From the NCBI RefSeq assembly GCF_024448895.1, contig NZ_JAMOIC010000003.1, positions 62,001 through 126,000 of the forward strand: DNA of 64,000 bases, in the 5' to 3' direction. The notes beneath the pieces were generated by a model, which worked only from the letters and a program-made list of their open reading frames with translations, had not been told where the DNA came from and searched no databases. Source of the stretch: Stutzerimonas stutzeri. Its GTDB lineage: Bacteria; Pseudomonadota; Gammaproteobacteria; Pseudomonadales; Pseudomonadaceae. Below are positions 9,651 through 18,456 of the stretch, one piece after another. Both the position numbers and the translations under genes were made by a program. The first letter of the stretch is position 1. Each line of letters starts with the position of its first letter.

Positions 9651-10421
9651 ATGCGAAGGGTGGTGTTCAATCAGAAGGGCGGCGTTGGCAAGTCGAGCAT
9701 CGCCTGCAATCTGGCAGCAGTCAGCGCAGCGCAGGGCTATCGCACCCTGCTGATCGATCTTGATGCGCAGGCCAACTCCAGCCATTACCTCACCGGGCTC
9801 ACTGGCGAGGCGCTGCCCACTGGTATCGCCGATTACTTCAAGCAGGTGCTGGCCGGCGGTGCGGCAGGCAAGAAGGCGCGCCCGCCGATCAGTGAAACGC
9901 GATTCGATAATCTCCACATCATCACCGCCACCGCGGAACTGGCCGACCTGCAGCCTAAGCTCGAAGCCAAGTACAAGATCAACAAGTTGCGAAAGCTGCT
10001 GGAAAGTCTGTCCGAGGAATACGAACGCATTTATATCGATACGCCGCCCGCGCTGAATTTCTTCACGGTGTCAGCGCTGATTGCCGCGGATCGCTGCCTG
10101 ATTCCCTTCGATTGCGACAGCTTTTCCCGTCAGGCGCTCTACAGCCTGCTAAGTGAAATCGAGGAACTGCAGGAAGACCACAACGAAGGGCTGGAGGTTG
10201 AGGGCATCATCGTCAACCAGTTCCAGCCCAGGGCCGCGCTGCCGCAGCAGATGATCGACGAACTACTGGCTGAAGGATTGCCGGTACTGCCAGTGCACCT
10301 GATGAGCTCGGTGCGGATGCGCGAGTCGCATCAGGTCTGCATGCCGTTGATCCATTTCGATCCCCGGCACAAGCTGACTCAGCAGTTCGTCCAGTTGCAT
10401 GAGCATCTGGAAGGAAACTGA
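9651..10421 (+). CDS. Orphan ParA/Soj-family ATPase
   Basis: A 256-residue ParA-type ATPase. The deviant Walker A motif is FNQKGGVGKSS at the very N-terminus, followed by LLIDLDAQANSS (Walker A') and YIDTPPALNFF (Walker B). There is no N-terminal DNA-binding domain, as in chromosomal Soj or MinD-like forms. No parB-like gene lies next to it: the neighbours are the divergent channel gene and the convergent livM, whose stop abuts directly. It may place a protein complex in the cell rather than segregate DNA. That is inference. Confidence 0.85.
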   Translation: MRRVVFNQKGGVGKSSIACNLAAVSAAQGYRTLLIDLDAQANSSHYLTGLTGEALPTGIADYFKQVLAGGAAGKKARPPISETRFDNLHIITATAELADLQPKLEAKYKINKLRKLLESLSEEYERIYIDTPPALNFFTVSALIAADRCLIPFDCDSFSRQALYSLLSEIEELQEDHNEGLEVEGIIVNQFQPRAALPQQMIDELLAEGLPVLPVHLMSSVRMRESHQVCMPLIHFDPRHKLTQQFVQLHEHLEGN

Positions 10422-11414
10422 TCAATCCTCGCGCGAGCGCTCGATGCGCCGTCCCAGGCGCGACGCGTAAAGCTCGCCGATGATGCCGCGGCGGAACACC
10501 AGCACGCAGACCATGAAGATGATGCCGGTGACCAGAGTGACCGGCAGCTCGGAAGTGGCGAAGTAATTGCCCAGACTGGTCACCAGCGCCGCACCGAAGA
10601 CCGGCCCGACCAGGGTGCCGATACCGCCGAGCAGGGTCATCAGCACCACCTCGCCGGACATCTGCCAGCTCACATCGGTGAGCGTGGCGAACTGGAATAC
10701 CAGCGCCTTCAGCCCGCCGGCCAGCCCTGCCAGCGCGGCCGACATGACGAACGCACCGAGCTTGTAGCGTGAGACCGAATAGCCGAGGGAGATGGCCCGG
10801 TTCTCGTTCTCGCGGATTGATTTGAGGATCATGCCGAACGGGGAGTTGATGATCCGCCAGATCGCCAGCATCCCGAGCAGGAAAACCGTCAGCACGAAGA
10901 AGTACATGCTCAGCGGCTCTTTCAAGTCGATCAGGCCGAACAGGTGCCCGCGCGGAATGCCCTGGATGCCATCCTCGCCATGGGTGAAAGGCGCCTGCAG
11001 GCAGAAGAAAAAGAACATCTGCGACAGCGCCAGGGTGATCATCGTCGAATAGATGCCCTGGCGCCGTATCGCCAGAAAGCCGATCACCACGCCCAGTACC
11101 GCAGCGCCCACGACGCCGACGAGTATTCCCAGCTCCGGCGTCAGGCCCCATTCCTTGACCGCATGAGCGGTGAAGTAGGCCGCGCCGCCGAAAAATGCCG
11201 CATGTCCGAACGAGAGAATGCCGGTGTATCCCAGCAGCAGATTGAAGGCGCAGGCGAACAGTGCAAAGCACATCACCTTCATCAGGAACACGGGGTAGAA
11301 ATACAGTGGCGCCAGGATCAGCGCGGCGACGCCGAGCAGGATCAGTAGCGTCTCGGCGTTCCAGCGCTTGTGCTTTGCTGCGGCGGTTGCGGTAGCTTGC
11401 TGCATGTCAGCCAT
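10422..11414 (-). CDS. Branched-chain amino acid-type ABC permease (LivM family)
   Basis: A 330-residue inner-membrane permease of the LivM family, the larger of the two permeases in HAAT-type importers. About nine hydrophobic segments follow a short cytoplasmic tail. GYTGILSFGHAAFFG is the LivM signature and SPFGMILKSIRENENRA is the coupling-helix region that meets the ATPases. It overlaps the livH-like stop by eight bases. The ATG at 11414 is given, but an ATG at 11405 has better spacing from AAGGG. It is the last gene of the five-gene operon and ends flush against the ParA stop. Confidence 0.92.
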   Translation of the reverse strand: MADMQQATATAAAKHKRWNAETLLILLGVAALILAPLYFYPVFLMKVMCFALFACAFNLLLGYTGILSFGHAAFFGGAAYFTAHAVKEWGLTPELGILVGVVGAAVLGVVIGFLAIRRQGIYSTMITLALSQMFFFFCLQAPFTHGEDGIQGIPRGHLFGLIDLKEPLSMYFFVLTVFLLGMLAIWRIINSPFGMILKSIRENENRAISLGYSVSRYKLGAFVMSAALAGLAGGLKALVFQFATLTDVSWQMSGEVVLMTLLGGIGTLVGPVFGAALVTSLGNYFATSELPVTLVTGIIFMVCVLVFRRGIIGELYASRLGRRIERSRED

Positions 11415-12294
11415 CCCTTCCCATCAGGCCCGCTGGACGCACGAGCAGCACGATCGCCATGACCACGAAGATCACGATATTGGATGCCTCGGGGTAGAAC
11501 ACCTTGGTCAGGCCTTCCAGGATGCCGAGCATGTAGCCGGTGATGATGGCGCCAAGGATCGAGCCCATGCCGCCGACCACCACCACGGCGAAGACCACGA
11601 TGATCAGATTCGATCCCATCAGCGGGCTGACCTGGTAGATGGGGGCCGCGAGGATGCCGGCCAGTCCCGCCAGACCCGCGCCGAGGCCGTAGGTGAAGGT
11701 CAAAAGCAGCGGCACGTTGATGCCGAAGGTGCGTACAAGCGTGGGGTTTTCGGTGGCGGCGCGAAGGTAGGAGCCGAGCTTGGTCTTTTCGATCAGCAAC
11801 CAGGTGCTCAGACAGATGAGCAACGAAGCCACGACTACCCAGGCGCGGTACTTGGGCAGAAACATGAAGCCGAGGTTGTATCCGCCCGAAAGCGCGCTCG
11901 GCACCGCGTAGGGTTGGCCCGAAGAGCCGTAGTAGTAGCGGAAGGCGCCTTCGAGTGCGAGGGCCAGGCCGAAGGTGAAGAGCAAACCGTAAAGGTGATC
12001 GAGGTTGTACAGCCGCGACAGCGCCAGCCGCTCCACCGCTGCGCCGGCGAGGCCGACGATCAAAGGCGCCAGGATCAGCGCCGGCCAGTAGCCGATGCCC
12101 AGCACTGCCAGCAGCAGATAGCCAGCGAAGGCGCCCATCATGTACTGGGCGCCATGAGCAAAGTTGATCACCTTGAGCAGGCCGAAAATGATCGCCAGCC
12201 CCAGGCTGAGCATGGCGTAGAAGGAGCCGTTGATCAGCCCGATCAGCAACTGGCCGAGAAAGGCCTGTATGGGTACGCCGAAGATCTCCGTCAT
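11407..12294 (-). CDS. Branched-chain amino acid-type ABC permease (LivH family)
   Basis: A 295-residue membrane protein of the LivH family, partner of the LivM-like permease. LSLGLAIIFGLLKVINFAHG near the N-terminus is the family signature, and GLGAGLAGLAGILAAP with VVVVGGMGSILGA forms the late conserved block. Eight or so membrane segments are evident. Its ATG overlaps the preceding ATPase stop as TGATG, which points to translational coupling. Substrate choice depends on the binding protein and cannot be read from this gene. Confidence 0.92.
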   Translation of the reverse strand: MTEIFGVPIQAFLGQLLIGLINGSFYAMLSLGLAIIFGLLKVINFAHGAQYMMGAFAGYLLLAVLGIGYWPALILAPLIVGLAGAAVERLALSRLYNLDHLYGLLFTFGLALALEGAFRYYYGSSGQPYAVPSALSGGYNLGFMFLPKYRAWVVVASLLICLSTWLLIEKTKLGSYLRAATENPTLVRTFGINVPLLLTFTYGLGAGLAGLAGILAAPIYQVSPLMGSNLIIVVFAVVVVGGMGSILGAIITGYMLGILEGLTKVFYPEASNIVIFVVMAIVLLVRPAGLMGRDG

Positions 12295-13004
12295 CAGACC
12301 CCCAGGGTTTCGTTGAGTAAAGACATGCGATCCGGCAGTTCGCTGACGTGAAAGGTGTCGACGATCCTGCCGTGGTCGACCAGATAGAACCGATCAGCAA
12401 CCTTGCTGGCGAAGCGGAAATTCTGCTCCACCAGCAGGATGGTCATGCCGCGTTGCTTGAGGGTGAGCAAGACGTCGCCGATGCGCTGAACGATGACAGG
12501 CGCCAGGCCTTCGGTGGGCTCGTCGAGCAGCAGCAATTTCGCGCCGGTTCGCAGTATTCGCGCGATGGCGAGCATCTGCTGCTCACCGCCCGACAGCTTG
12601 GTGCCGGCGCTGTTGCGGCGTTCCTTGAGGTTGGGGAACAGCTCGTAGATTTCGGCGGTGCTCATGCCGCCTTTGGCGATAATGGGTGGCAGGTTTAGGT
12701 TCTCGTCCACCGTCAGCGTCGCGAAGATCCCACGTTCCTCGGGCACGAAGCCCATGCCGGTGTGGGCGGCGCGATGCAGCGGTACGCGCATCATGTCGTG
12801 TCCATCGAAATGGATGGTGCCCGTGCGTTTGCGGATGATGCCCATGATCGAGCGCAATGCGGTGGTCTTGCCCACGCCGTTGCGGCCAAGCAGCGTGACC
12901 GTCTCGCCCTGACGCACCTCCAGGTCGATCCCGTGCAGCGCGTGGCTTTCGCCGTACCAGGCGTTGAGCTCGCGAACACTCAGCAGCGGCATCGCTTCAC
13001 TCAT
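12294..13004 (-). CDS. ABC importer ATPase (LivF family)
   Basis: A 236-residue nucleotide-binding subunit of a HAAT-type importer. It shows Walker A (GRNGVGKTT), the Q-loop region GMGFVPEERGIFATLTV, the signature KLSGGEQQMLAIAR and Walker B (LLLLDEPTEGLAP). FVPEERGIF is typical of LivF. The ATG at 13004 overlaps the end of the LivG-like gene by eight bases; an upstream ATG at 13034 is less likely because it would overlap much further. It pairs with the LivG-like ATPase to drive the LivH/LivM-type permease. Confidence 0.93.
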   Translation of the reverse strand: MSEAMPLLSVRELNAWYGESHALHGIDLEVRQGETVTLLGRNGVGKTTALRSIMGIIRKRTGTIHFDGHDMMRVPLHRAAHTGMGFVPEERGIFATLTVDENLNLPPIIAKGGMSTAEIYELFPNLKERRNSAGTKLSGGEQQMLAIARILRTGAKLLLLDEPTEGLAPVIVQRIGDVLLTLKQRGMTILLVEQNFRFASKVADRFYLVDHGRIVDTFHVSELPDRMSLLNETLGV

Positions 13005-13806
13005 CTTCAGTCCCCATATAGGCCTCGCGCACACGAGGGTCCTGGCTCACGCTGCGGTAATCGCCCGACGTGAGGATTTCTCCGCGCTGCAGTACCGTCA
13101 CCTGATCGCACAGATCGGCGACGACCTTCAGGTTGTGCTCGACCATCAACACCGCGCGGCTGCGGGCTACTTCGCGGATCAGGTCGGAAACGATGTGCAC
13201 ATCCTCGTGGCCCATTCCTGCCATTGGCTCGTCGAGCAACAGCACCTTGGGTTCGAGCGCTAGGGTGGTGGCGATCTCCAGCACCCGCTTGCGCCCGTAT
13301 GACAGGTCCGCGGCGGGGCTATTACAAGCGTCCTCAAGGCCGACCGATTCGATCAGCGCCATGGCCTTTTCATTGAGCCGGTTCAGCGAGCGCAGCGGCA
13401 GCCAGAACTGCGTCGCCAGACCGCCGGGGCGCTGCAGGGCCACGCGCACGTTTTCCAGCACGCTCAGGTGCGGGAAGACGGCCGAAATCTGAAATGAGCG
13501 CACCAGCCCCATGCGCGCGACTTTGGCCGGGTCGGTACGGGTGATGTCTTCTCCAAGCAGCGTGATGCTGCCGCTGGACGGTTGCAGAAACTTGGTCAGC
13601 AAGTTGAACACGGTGGTCTTGCCAGCGCCGTTGGGCCCGATCAGCGCGTGAACCCGGGCGTGATGCACGTCCAGGTCGACGTTGTTGACGGCGACGAACC
13701 CCTTGAAGTCCCGGCGCAGCCCGCGCGCCGAGAGCACGACAGACGACTTCTCGCCTACCGCTAGCGGCGCCGGATGGCTCTCAGCCGGGCTGCTCTGGAC
13801 GGTCAT
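12997..13806 (-). CDS. ABC importer ATPase (LivG family)
   Basis: A 269-residue nucleotide-binding subunit of the LivG type. A short Ser/Pro-rich N-terminus precedes the core with Walker A (GPNGAGKTT), VRSFQISAVFPHLSVLENV, the signature LSYGRKRVLEIAT and Walker B (VLLLDEPMAGMG). The signature is LSYG rather than LSGG, which is common in LivG-type and urea-type proteins. The gene begins two bases after the stop of the binding-protein gene, so the five genes form one operon. Confidence 0.93.
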   Translation of the reverse strand: MTVQSSPAESHPAPLAVGEKSSVVLSARGLRRDFKGFVAVNNVDLDVHHARVHALIGPNGAGKTTVFNLLTKFLQPSSGSITLLGEDITRTDPAKVARMGLVRSFQISAVFPHLSVLENVRVALQRPGGLATQFWLPLRSLNRLNEKAMALIESVGLEDACNSPAADLSYGRKRVLEIATTLALEPKVLLLDEPMAGMGHEDVHIVSDLIREVARSRAVLMVEHNLKVVADLCDQVTVLQRGEILTSGDYRSVSQDPRVREAYMGTEDE

Positions 13807-13808
13807 GC

Positions 13809-15020
13809 TTATTGCTTCACCAGATCGCAGCCGCTGTCGGCAGGTTTGATGTAAGCCTCGTCACCCGGCACGGTGGCCAGAACTTTGTAGTAGTCCCATG
13901 GCTTTTCGCTCTCGTCCGGCTTCTTCACTTCCATCAGGTAAACGTCGCTGATCAGCCGGCCGTTGGCGCCGACCTTGGCGTTGCGTGCAAACAGATCGTC
14001 CACCGGCATCTCGTGCATAGCCTTAGCCACGGCTTCTGTTTCGTCGGTGCCGGTCTTGTCGATGGCCTTGAGATACTGCATCACGCCGGAATAGGTTCCC
14101 GCGTGGACCATGTTCGGCATCCGCCCGGTACGCTCGAAGAAGCGCTGCGCGAATTCGCGCGATTGGTCGTCACGGTCCCAGTAGAAGCTCTCGGTCAGGG
14201 TCAGGCCCTGAGCCGCTTCCAGCCCCAGGCCGTGAACTTCCGAGAGGGTGAAAAGCAACGCTGCCAGGCGCTGGCCGCTGGCGACGATGCCGAACTCCGC
14301 AGCCTGCTTGATGGCATTGGCGGTATCCATTCCCGCGTTGGCCAGTCCGATGACCTGCGCCCCGGAAGACTGCGCCTGCAGCAGGAAGGACGAGTAATCG
14401 TTGGTCGCCAGCGGGTGGCGAACCGAGCCCTTGATCTCGCCGCCGTTTGCCTGGACGAACTTGCTGGTCTGCTCCTCCAGCGAATAGCCGAAGGCATAGT
14501 CGGCCGTCAGGAAGTACCAACTCTTGCCGCCCTGCGAAACCAGCGCACCGCCTGTGCCGACTGCCAACGCATGGGTGTCATAGGCCCAGTGGAAGCCGTA
14601 GGGCGAGCACTGCTTGCCGGTCAGCTCGGTGGTGGCCGCGCCGGTCACCAGATTGATCTTCTTCTTTTCCTTGGAGATACCCTGCACAGCCAGCGCCACG
14701 GACGAGGTGGTCAGCTCCATGATGGAGTCCACCTGCTCGCGGTCGTACCACTGGCGGGAAATGTTGGATGCGATGTCCGGCTTGTTTTGATGGTCGGCGG
14801 TGACGATCTCGATGGCGGCGCCTTGCACCTTGCCGCCGAAATCTTCCGCCGCCATCTTTGCCGCCTCGAAGGACCACTTGCCGCCGAAGTCGGCGTATAC
14901 GCCGGACTGGTCGTTGAGAATTCCGATCTTCACCTTGCCGTCGGAAATCTCCGCCGCCAGCGCCGGAAGCGCAGTTGCCGCGCCCAGGGTTGCCGTAGCC
15001 AATGCCAGAAGCTTCATCAT
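13809..15020 (-). CDS. HAAT-type ABC substrate-binding protein
   Basis: A 403-residue periplasmic binding protein of fold type I (LivK/AmiC-like). A signal peptide ends near residue 22 (ALPALAAE). The mature N-terminus, VKIGILNDQSGVYADFGG, is the ligand-cleft start of the peripla_BP_6 family. AAGGAG lies seven bases before the ATG at 15020. First gene of the operon, ahead of two ATPases and two permeases. Sequences with LNDQSGVYAD are often annotated for branched-chain amino acids, but many such proteins bind amides, urea or aromatic acids. I leave the ligand open. Confidence 0.9.
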   Translation of the reverse strand: MMKLLALATATLGAATALPALAAEISDGKVKIGILNDQSGVYADFGGKWSFEAAKMAAEDFGGKVQGAAIEIVTADHQNKPDIASNISRQWYDREQVDSIMELTTSSVALAVQGISKEKKKINLVTGAATTELTGKQCSPYGFHWAYDTHALAVGTGGALVSQGGKSWYFLTADYAFGYSLEEQTSKFVQANGGEIKGSVRHPLATNDYSSFLLQAQSSGAQVIGLANAGMDTANAIKQAAEFGIVASGQRLAALLFTLSEVHGLGLEAAQGLTLTESFYWDRDDQSREFAQRFFERTGRMPNMVHAGTYSGVMQYLKAIDKTGTDETEAVAKAMHEMPVDDLFARNAKVGANGRLISDVYLMEVKKPDESEKPWDYYKVLATVPGDEAYIKPADSGCDLVKQ

Positions 15021-15482
15021 CGCCTGTCTCCTTGCGGGGGTTGAGCGCTGACAAACCGGCACATGCGGCCTGTCACGCACTGAAGAGTTCGGTCGTTTTT
15101 ATTGCCAGATCGCATGGGGCGGGCGCGCCGCACCGGTGGCTGTACGACGCAATGCCGGGAAGAACGCGCAGGAAAGAGCCCATGGCCTAGTGAGGGCTGT
15201 GCGGCTGCAGAATGGGGTCGTTTCGATAAGCGGGATGCCGCCGTGTGGAGCTGGCACGGACAGTCGATAGGCGCCGGAGGCTGCGACATGGATCGAGCTG
15301 GCATAGGGTTCTTCTAGTTATTGTTTTGTAGAACTAAACGTAGCAGGGGATCAGGCAGACGCAACTTGCACCGCTGCGATGAGACGGCATCCGGCAGGGA
15401 TCATTCAGCCATGATCGGGCTGTGCGGCGCAGGCCAGCCGCTTTTCAAGCCAAACGGCATTTTTTGCGATCAGGTGGCGGTA
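15021..15482. other. 462-bp intergenic region upstream of the Liv-type operon
   Basis: Between the binding-protein start (15020) and the stop of the universal stress gene (15483). Apart from the ribosome-binding site AAGGAG just before the binding-protein gene I see no convincing gene, RNA or repeat. The stretch around 15308-15340 is clearly A+T-rich and might hold a promoter for the minus-strand operon. Short open frames here have poor codon use and no similarity I recognise. Confidence 0.5.
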
Positions 15483-16268
15483 TCAGCGTGCGATGAGGAT
15501 GTCGCAGGGCGGTTGATCGAGGTATTGCCGCGTCAGACTGCCAAGGAGCGTGTCGCTAATTTCTCCACGGCTGTGGCTGCCGAGGGCGAGCAGTTGCGGC
15601 TGGACTGCTGCGATGGCCGAATCCAGGCAATTGTTGCGCTCACCGTAGCGAAGGCTGGTATGTAGCCGACCGTCGCTCTCATTCAGGTCTGCACGCAGGT
15701 CGGTCACCAGCTGATCGAACAGTTCCTGCTGAAGAGCCAGGTCCGATGCATCCGGCTGCTGGAGTTCGGATACCTCATGGATATTCAGCGCCGTCAGCTC
15801 ACCGCTGCTCGACAACAATGCCCAAGCAACGGACAGCGCCCGGCTGGCGCAGCCCGAGTAATCGAGGGCAGCCAGCGCGCTGGAGTAGGGTGCAGGCGGC
15901 GCGATCGCAAGCAGCAGCGGTGCCGGGCAGCTTTGCAGCACCTGCTCCAGGGTCGTGCCGGCGAAACTTTGTGGCGAGAGGCGATGATGGCGACCCATCA
16001 CCAGTAGATCGGCTTCCAGACCGGCGGTCTGAGTGAGGATCTCTTCAGCGGCGCGGCCCTGCCTGATCCAGAGCTGCTCCTGGCCAAGCGCATGACGTGT
16101 AAGTGCGGCATCTAAGCTGCCGCGCGCCTGCGGCTCGTCCACGTCGCCCTCCAGAACGTGCAGAACGCTGAGCCTCGCGCCAGTCTGCTGCGCCAGTTGC
16201 GCTGCGCGAGTCAGGGCGAGGTCGGCATCGGGGCTGAGGTCGTGGGCGACGAGAATATGCTGAACCAT
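15483..16268 (-). CDS. Tandem universal stress protein (UspA x2)
   Basis: A 261-residue protein made of two UspA domains. The first opens MVQHILVAHDLSPDADLAL and ends with LLVMGRHHRLSPQSFAGTTLEQVL, which holds the G-x2-x9-G(S/T) nucleotide-loop pattern. The second starts at SSALAALDYSGCASRAL and ends LLALGSHSRGEISDTLLGSL. Both domains keep ATP-loop-like residues. The start at 16268 has GAGG six bases upstream; an earlier in-frame ATG at 16370 would add an extension without family features. It is divergent from the response regulator gene. Confidence 0.9.
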   Translation of the reverse strand: MVQHILVAHDLSPDADLALTRAAQLAQQTGARLSVLHVLEGDVDEPQARGSLDAALTRHALGQEQLWIRQGRAAEEILTQTAGLEADLLVMGRHHRLSPQSFAGTTLEQVLQSCPAPLLLAIAPPAPYSSALAALDYSGCASRALSVAWALLSSSGELTALNIHEVSELQQPDASDLALQQELFDQLVTDLRADLNESDGRLHTSLRYGERNNCLDSAIAAVQPQLLALGSHSRGEISDTLLGSLTRQYLDQPPCDILIAR

Positions 16269-16448
16269 CAGGGCCTCGCGGTGCAGGAACGGAATCCGCA
16301 GTATGCCGCGCTCGGCCAGGGCTGTGGTGATCATCGTCAGTGCGGCACGCTTCGGGTCATCTGGAGGCAATTGTCTACGTTGATCCGGAATGCTTTTTTC
16401 GACGGGCCGCTAACGCTATGCTGACGGCCATTCAAGCAGGAGCGAGTG

Positions 16449-17357
16449 ATGAGCAAAGTCAGTGTGCTGGTGGTGGATGACGCGCCCTTCATTCGGGATC
16501 TGATCAAGAAGGGGTTGCGCAGCCAGTTTCCGGGGATTCGTATCGAGGACGCCGTGAATGGGCGCAAGGCCCAGCAGATGCTCGATCGGGACACCTTCGA
16601 CCTGATTCTCTGCGATTGGGAGATGCCGGAAATGTCCGGGCTTGAACTGCTCACTTGGTGCCGTGCACAGGATAAGCTCAAAACCACCCCGTTCATCATG
16701 GTCACCAGCCGTGGTGACAAGGAAAACGTGGTGCAGGCCATCCAGTCCGGTGTGTCTGACTTCATCGGCAAGCCATTCTCCAACGAACAGCTGAGCACCA
16801 AGGTACGCAAGGCGCTTGGCCGGGCCGGCAAGCTCGATGCTCTGGCAGCCAGCGCCCCAGCGCGACCAACCAATACTGGGATGGCCAATGATTCGCTCGC
16901 GGCCCTGACAGGCGGCAAGGCTGACGTGGTCAAGCCGGCTGTGAGCGCTCCGTCGGCTGCTGCATCGTCGCCCCTGATCCGTCCTCCAGCAGGCAAGCCC
17001 GCTGCTGCAGCCGCTAGCGCCGGTCGTGGTCAGGGCCAGCTACGCCTGGCGTCCGGGACGCTGCCTTGCGTGATCAAGGCCCTGAGCCTCAAAGAAGGAT
17101 TGTTGGTCGTCAAACGCGGCGATACGTTGCCGCAAGTGCTGGAAAGCGCTGTGCTCGATCTTGAGCAGAGCGAAGGCGGTGAAGTCGCGCGCCTCAACGG
17201 CTATTTGCACGCCGTTGCAGCTGTGGAGCCGAAGCCGGACAGCGAATGGCTGCAACTGACCTTCCGCTTCGTCGATCGTGATCCCCAGAAACTTGACTAC
17301 CTGTCGCGTCTCATCGCCCGTGGCACGGCACAACGACACTTCGTTCCAGGCGCCTGA
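16449..17357 (+). CDS. Response regulator with linker and C-terminal PilZ-like domain
   Basis: A 302-residue response regulator. The CheY-like receiver domain (1-125) has the acidic pair VVDDAPF, the phospho-acceptor Asp in LILCDWEMPEMSG, MVTSR and the conserved Lys in GKPFS. An Ala/Pro-rich linker (about 135-190) follows, then a roughly 105-residue C-terminal domain of mostly beta character that may be a divergent PilZ fold; I see no clear RxxxR c-di-GMP motif. AGGAG six bases upstream selects ATG 16449 over the GTG just before it. No cognate kinase is adjacent. An equivalent gene lies near phoRB in P. aeruginosa. Confidence 0.85.
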   Translation: MSKVSVLVVDDAPFIRDLIKKGLRSQFPGIRIEDAVNGRKAQQMLDRDTFDLILCDWEMPEMSGLELLTWCRAQDKLKTTPFIMVTSRGDKENVVQAIQSGVSDFIGKPFSNEQLSTKVRKALGRAGKLDALAASAPARPTNTGMANDSLAALTGGKADVVKPAVSAPSAAASSPLIRPPAGKPAAAAASAGRGQGQLRLASGTLPCVIKALSLKEGLLVVKRGDTLPQVLESAVLDLEQSEGGEVARLNGYLHAVAAVEPKPDSEWLQLTFRFVDRDPQKLDYLSRLIARGTAQRHFVPGA

Positions 17358-17508
17358 ACCGGGTCGCCCGCCGCGTCGGTCGCTTGACCGGCGCTCCGCT
17401 CATCAGAAACTTTGCACTGCCGCCGGAACAATTTCACAGGCCGACGGTCGGTGGCTCGCCTGTGCCCCGTTGCGCTGCTAGTCTGCAGCCCTCTTACTAC
17501 ATAACCCT

Positions 17509-18420
17509 ATGAAGTCTGCCGTTATGTCGTGGCGCATCATTCTCGTTCTCGGATCGTTCTGGCTGGCCTCATCCGCGTCAGCCCTGACCATTTATAAATA
17601 CACTGACGCCAACGGCGTGGTCACTTACAGCGACCAGGCTGCCCCGGGCGCGCGGGTGTTCACGTTCAGTGATCGCATGGTCGAGAAGCTCGACACCCAG
17701 GTGAAGCTGGAAACCCGCAAGCACGCCGGTGGTGAGACCCTGCTGGTGCGCAATGATCTGTTCGCGCCGGTGGATATCGAGCTGAAGTTGACCGGCGTAC
17801 AGAACGCCGTCGGCGCGCCAGACAAGCCGATCCGCTGGGTGCTGCCGCCGCGCAGCCAGATCCGGCTGGCGACACTCGCGGCGCTCGATCCCTCGAAGCC
17901 GCTCAAGTACACGCCCAAGCTGCGTCACGCACTGGGTGATCCGCGTCTACTGCCCAAACCCTACCGTTATCCGTTGCCCTGGCGTGGCGGCCCGTTCCGT
18001 CTGACTCAGGGCGCCAATGGCAAGTACAGCCACTTCACCCCGAAAGGACGCTACGCCGCCGACATCGCCATGCCTGAAGGCACGCCCATCGTGGCGGCGC
18101 GGGGTGGCATGGTGGTGAAGATCGAGAACGATCAGAGCGGGCGCGGCAACAACCCGGCCGGCAATTTCGTGCGGCTGTTGCACGATGACGGCACCATGGG
18201 CGTGTATCTGCACCTGATGAAGGGCTCGGTGAGCGTTCGCGAAGGTCAGCGTATCGAAACCGGAAGCCAGCTGGCGCGCTCCGGCAATACCGGCAATAGC
18301 ACCGGCCCGCACCTGCACTTCGTGGTCCAGCGCAACGTTGGGCTGGCCGTCGAGTCGATTCCTTTCGATTTCGCCCAGCCGGTCAACAGCCTGCCCAACT
18401 TCGCCGTCGGCGGGGACTGA
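17509..18420 (+). CDS. M23-family peptidase with N-terminal DUF4124-like domain
   Basis: A 303-residue exported protein. After a signal peptide (to about residue 25) comes a DUF4124-like module, TIYKYTDANGVVTYSDQ. The C-terminal half is a LytM/M23 zinc endopeptidase: the zinc-binding H-x6-7-D is in HFTPKGRYAADIAMP and the catalytic HxH is TGPHLHFVV, with VYLHLMKGS before it. It probably cuts or tethers peptidoglycan cross-links, because both zinc motifs are intact. The upstream ribosome-binding site is weak; Met6 at 17524 is an alternative start. It is convergent with the CNNM gene. Confidence 0.9.
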   Translation: MKSAVMSWRIILVLGSFWLASSASALTIYKYTDANGVVTYSDQAAPGARVFTFSDRMVEKLDTQVKLETRKHAGGETLLVRNDLFAPVDIELKLTGVQNAVGAPDKPIRWVLPPRSQIRLATLAALDPSKPLKYTPKLRHALGDPRLLPKPYRYPLPWRGGPFRLTQGANGKYSHFTPKGRYAADIAMPEGTPIVAARGGMVVKIENDQSGRGNNPAGNFVRLLHDDGTMGVYLHLMKGSVSVREGQRIETGSQLARSGNTGNSTGPHLHFVVQRNVGLAVESIPFDFAQPVNSLPNFAVGGD

Positions 18421-18426
18421 CTCAAA

Positions 18427-18452
18427 GCAGCCGGCACGCATTGGTCGGCTGC
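18427..18452 (+). terminator. Hairpin between convergent M23 and CNNM genes
   Basis: A seven-base stem GCAGCCG/CGGCTGC with a 12-base loop lies in the 36-bp gap between the two convergent stops. No strong T-run follows on either strand, so it is at best a modest bidirectional terminator. Confidence 0.45.
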
Positions 18453-18456
18453 GAAT

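Noticed and set aside
9651-10421. Plasmid partition locus
   Set aside because: No parB, repeats or replication gene, and neighbours are chromosomal housekeeping genes.
15102-15665. Small plus-strand frames between the Liv-type operon and usp
   Set aside because: No ribosome-binding sites, no family, and one overlaps the usp coding region in antisense.
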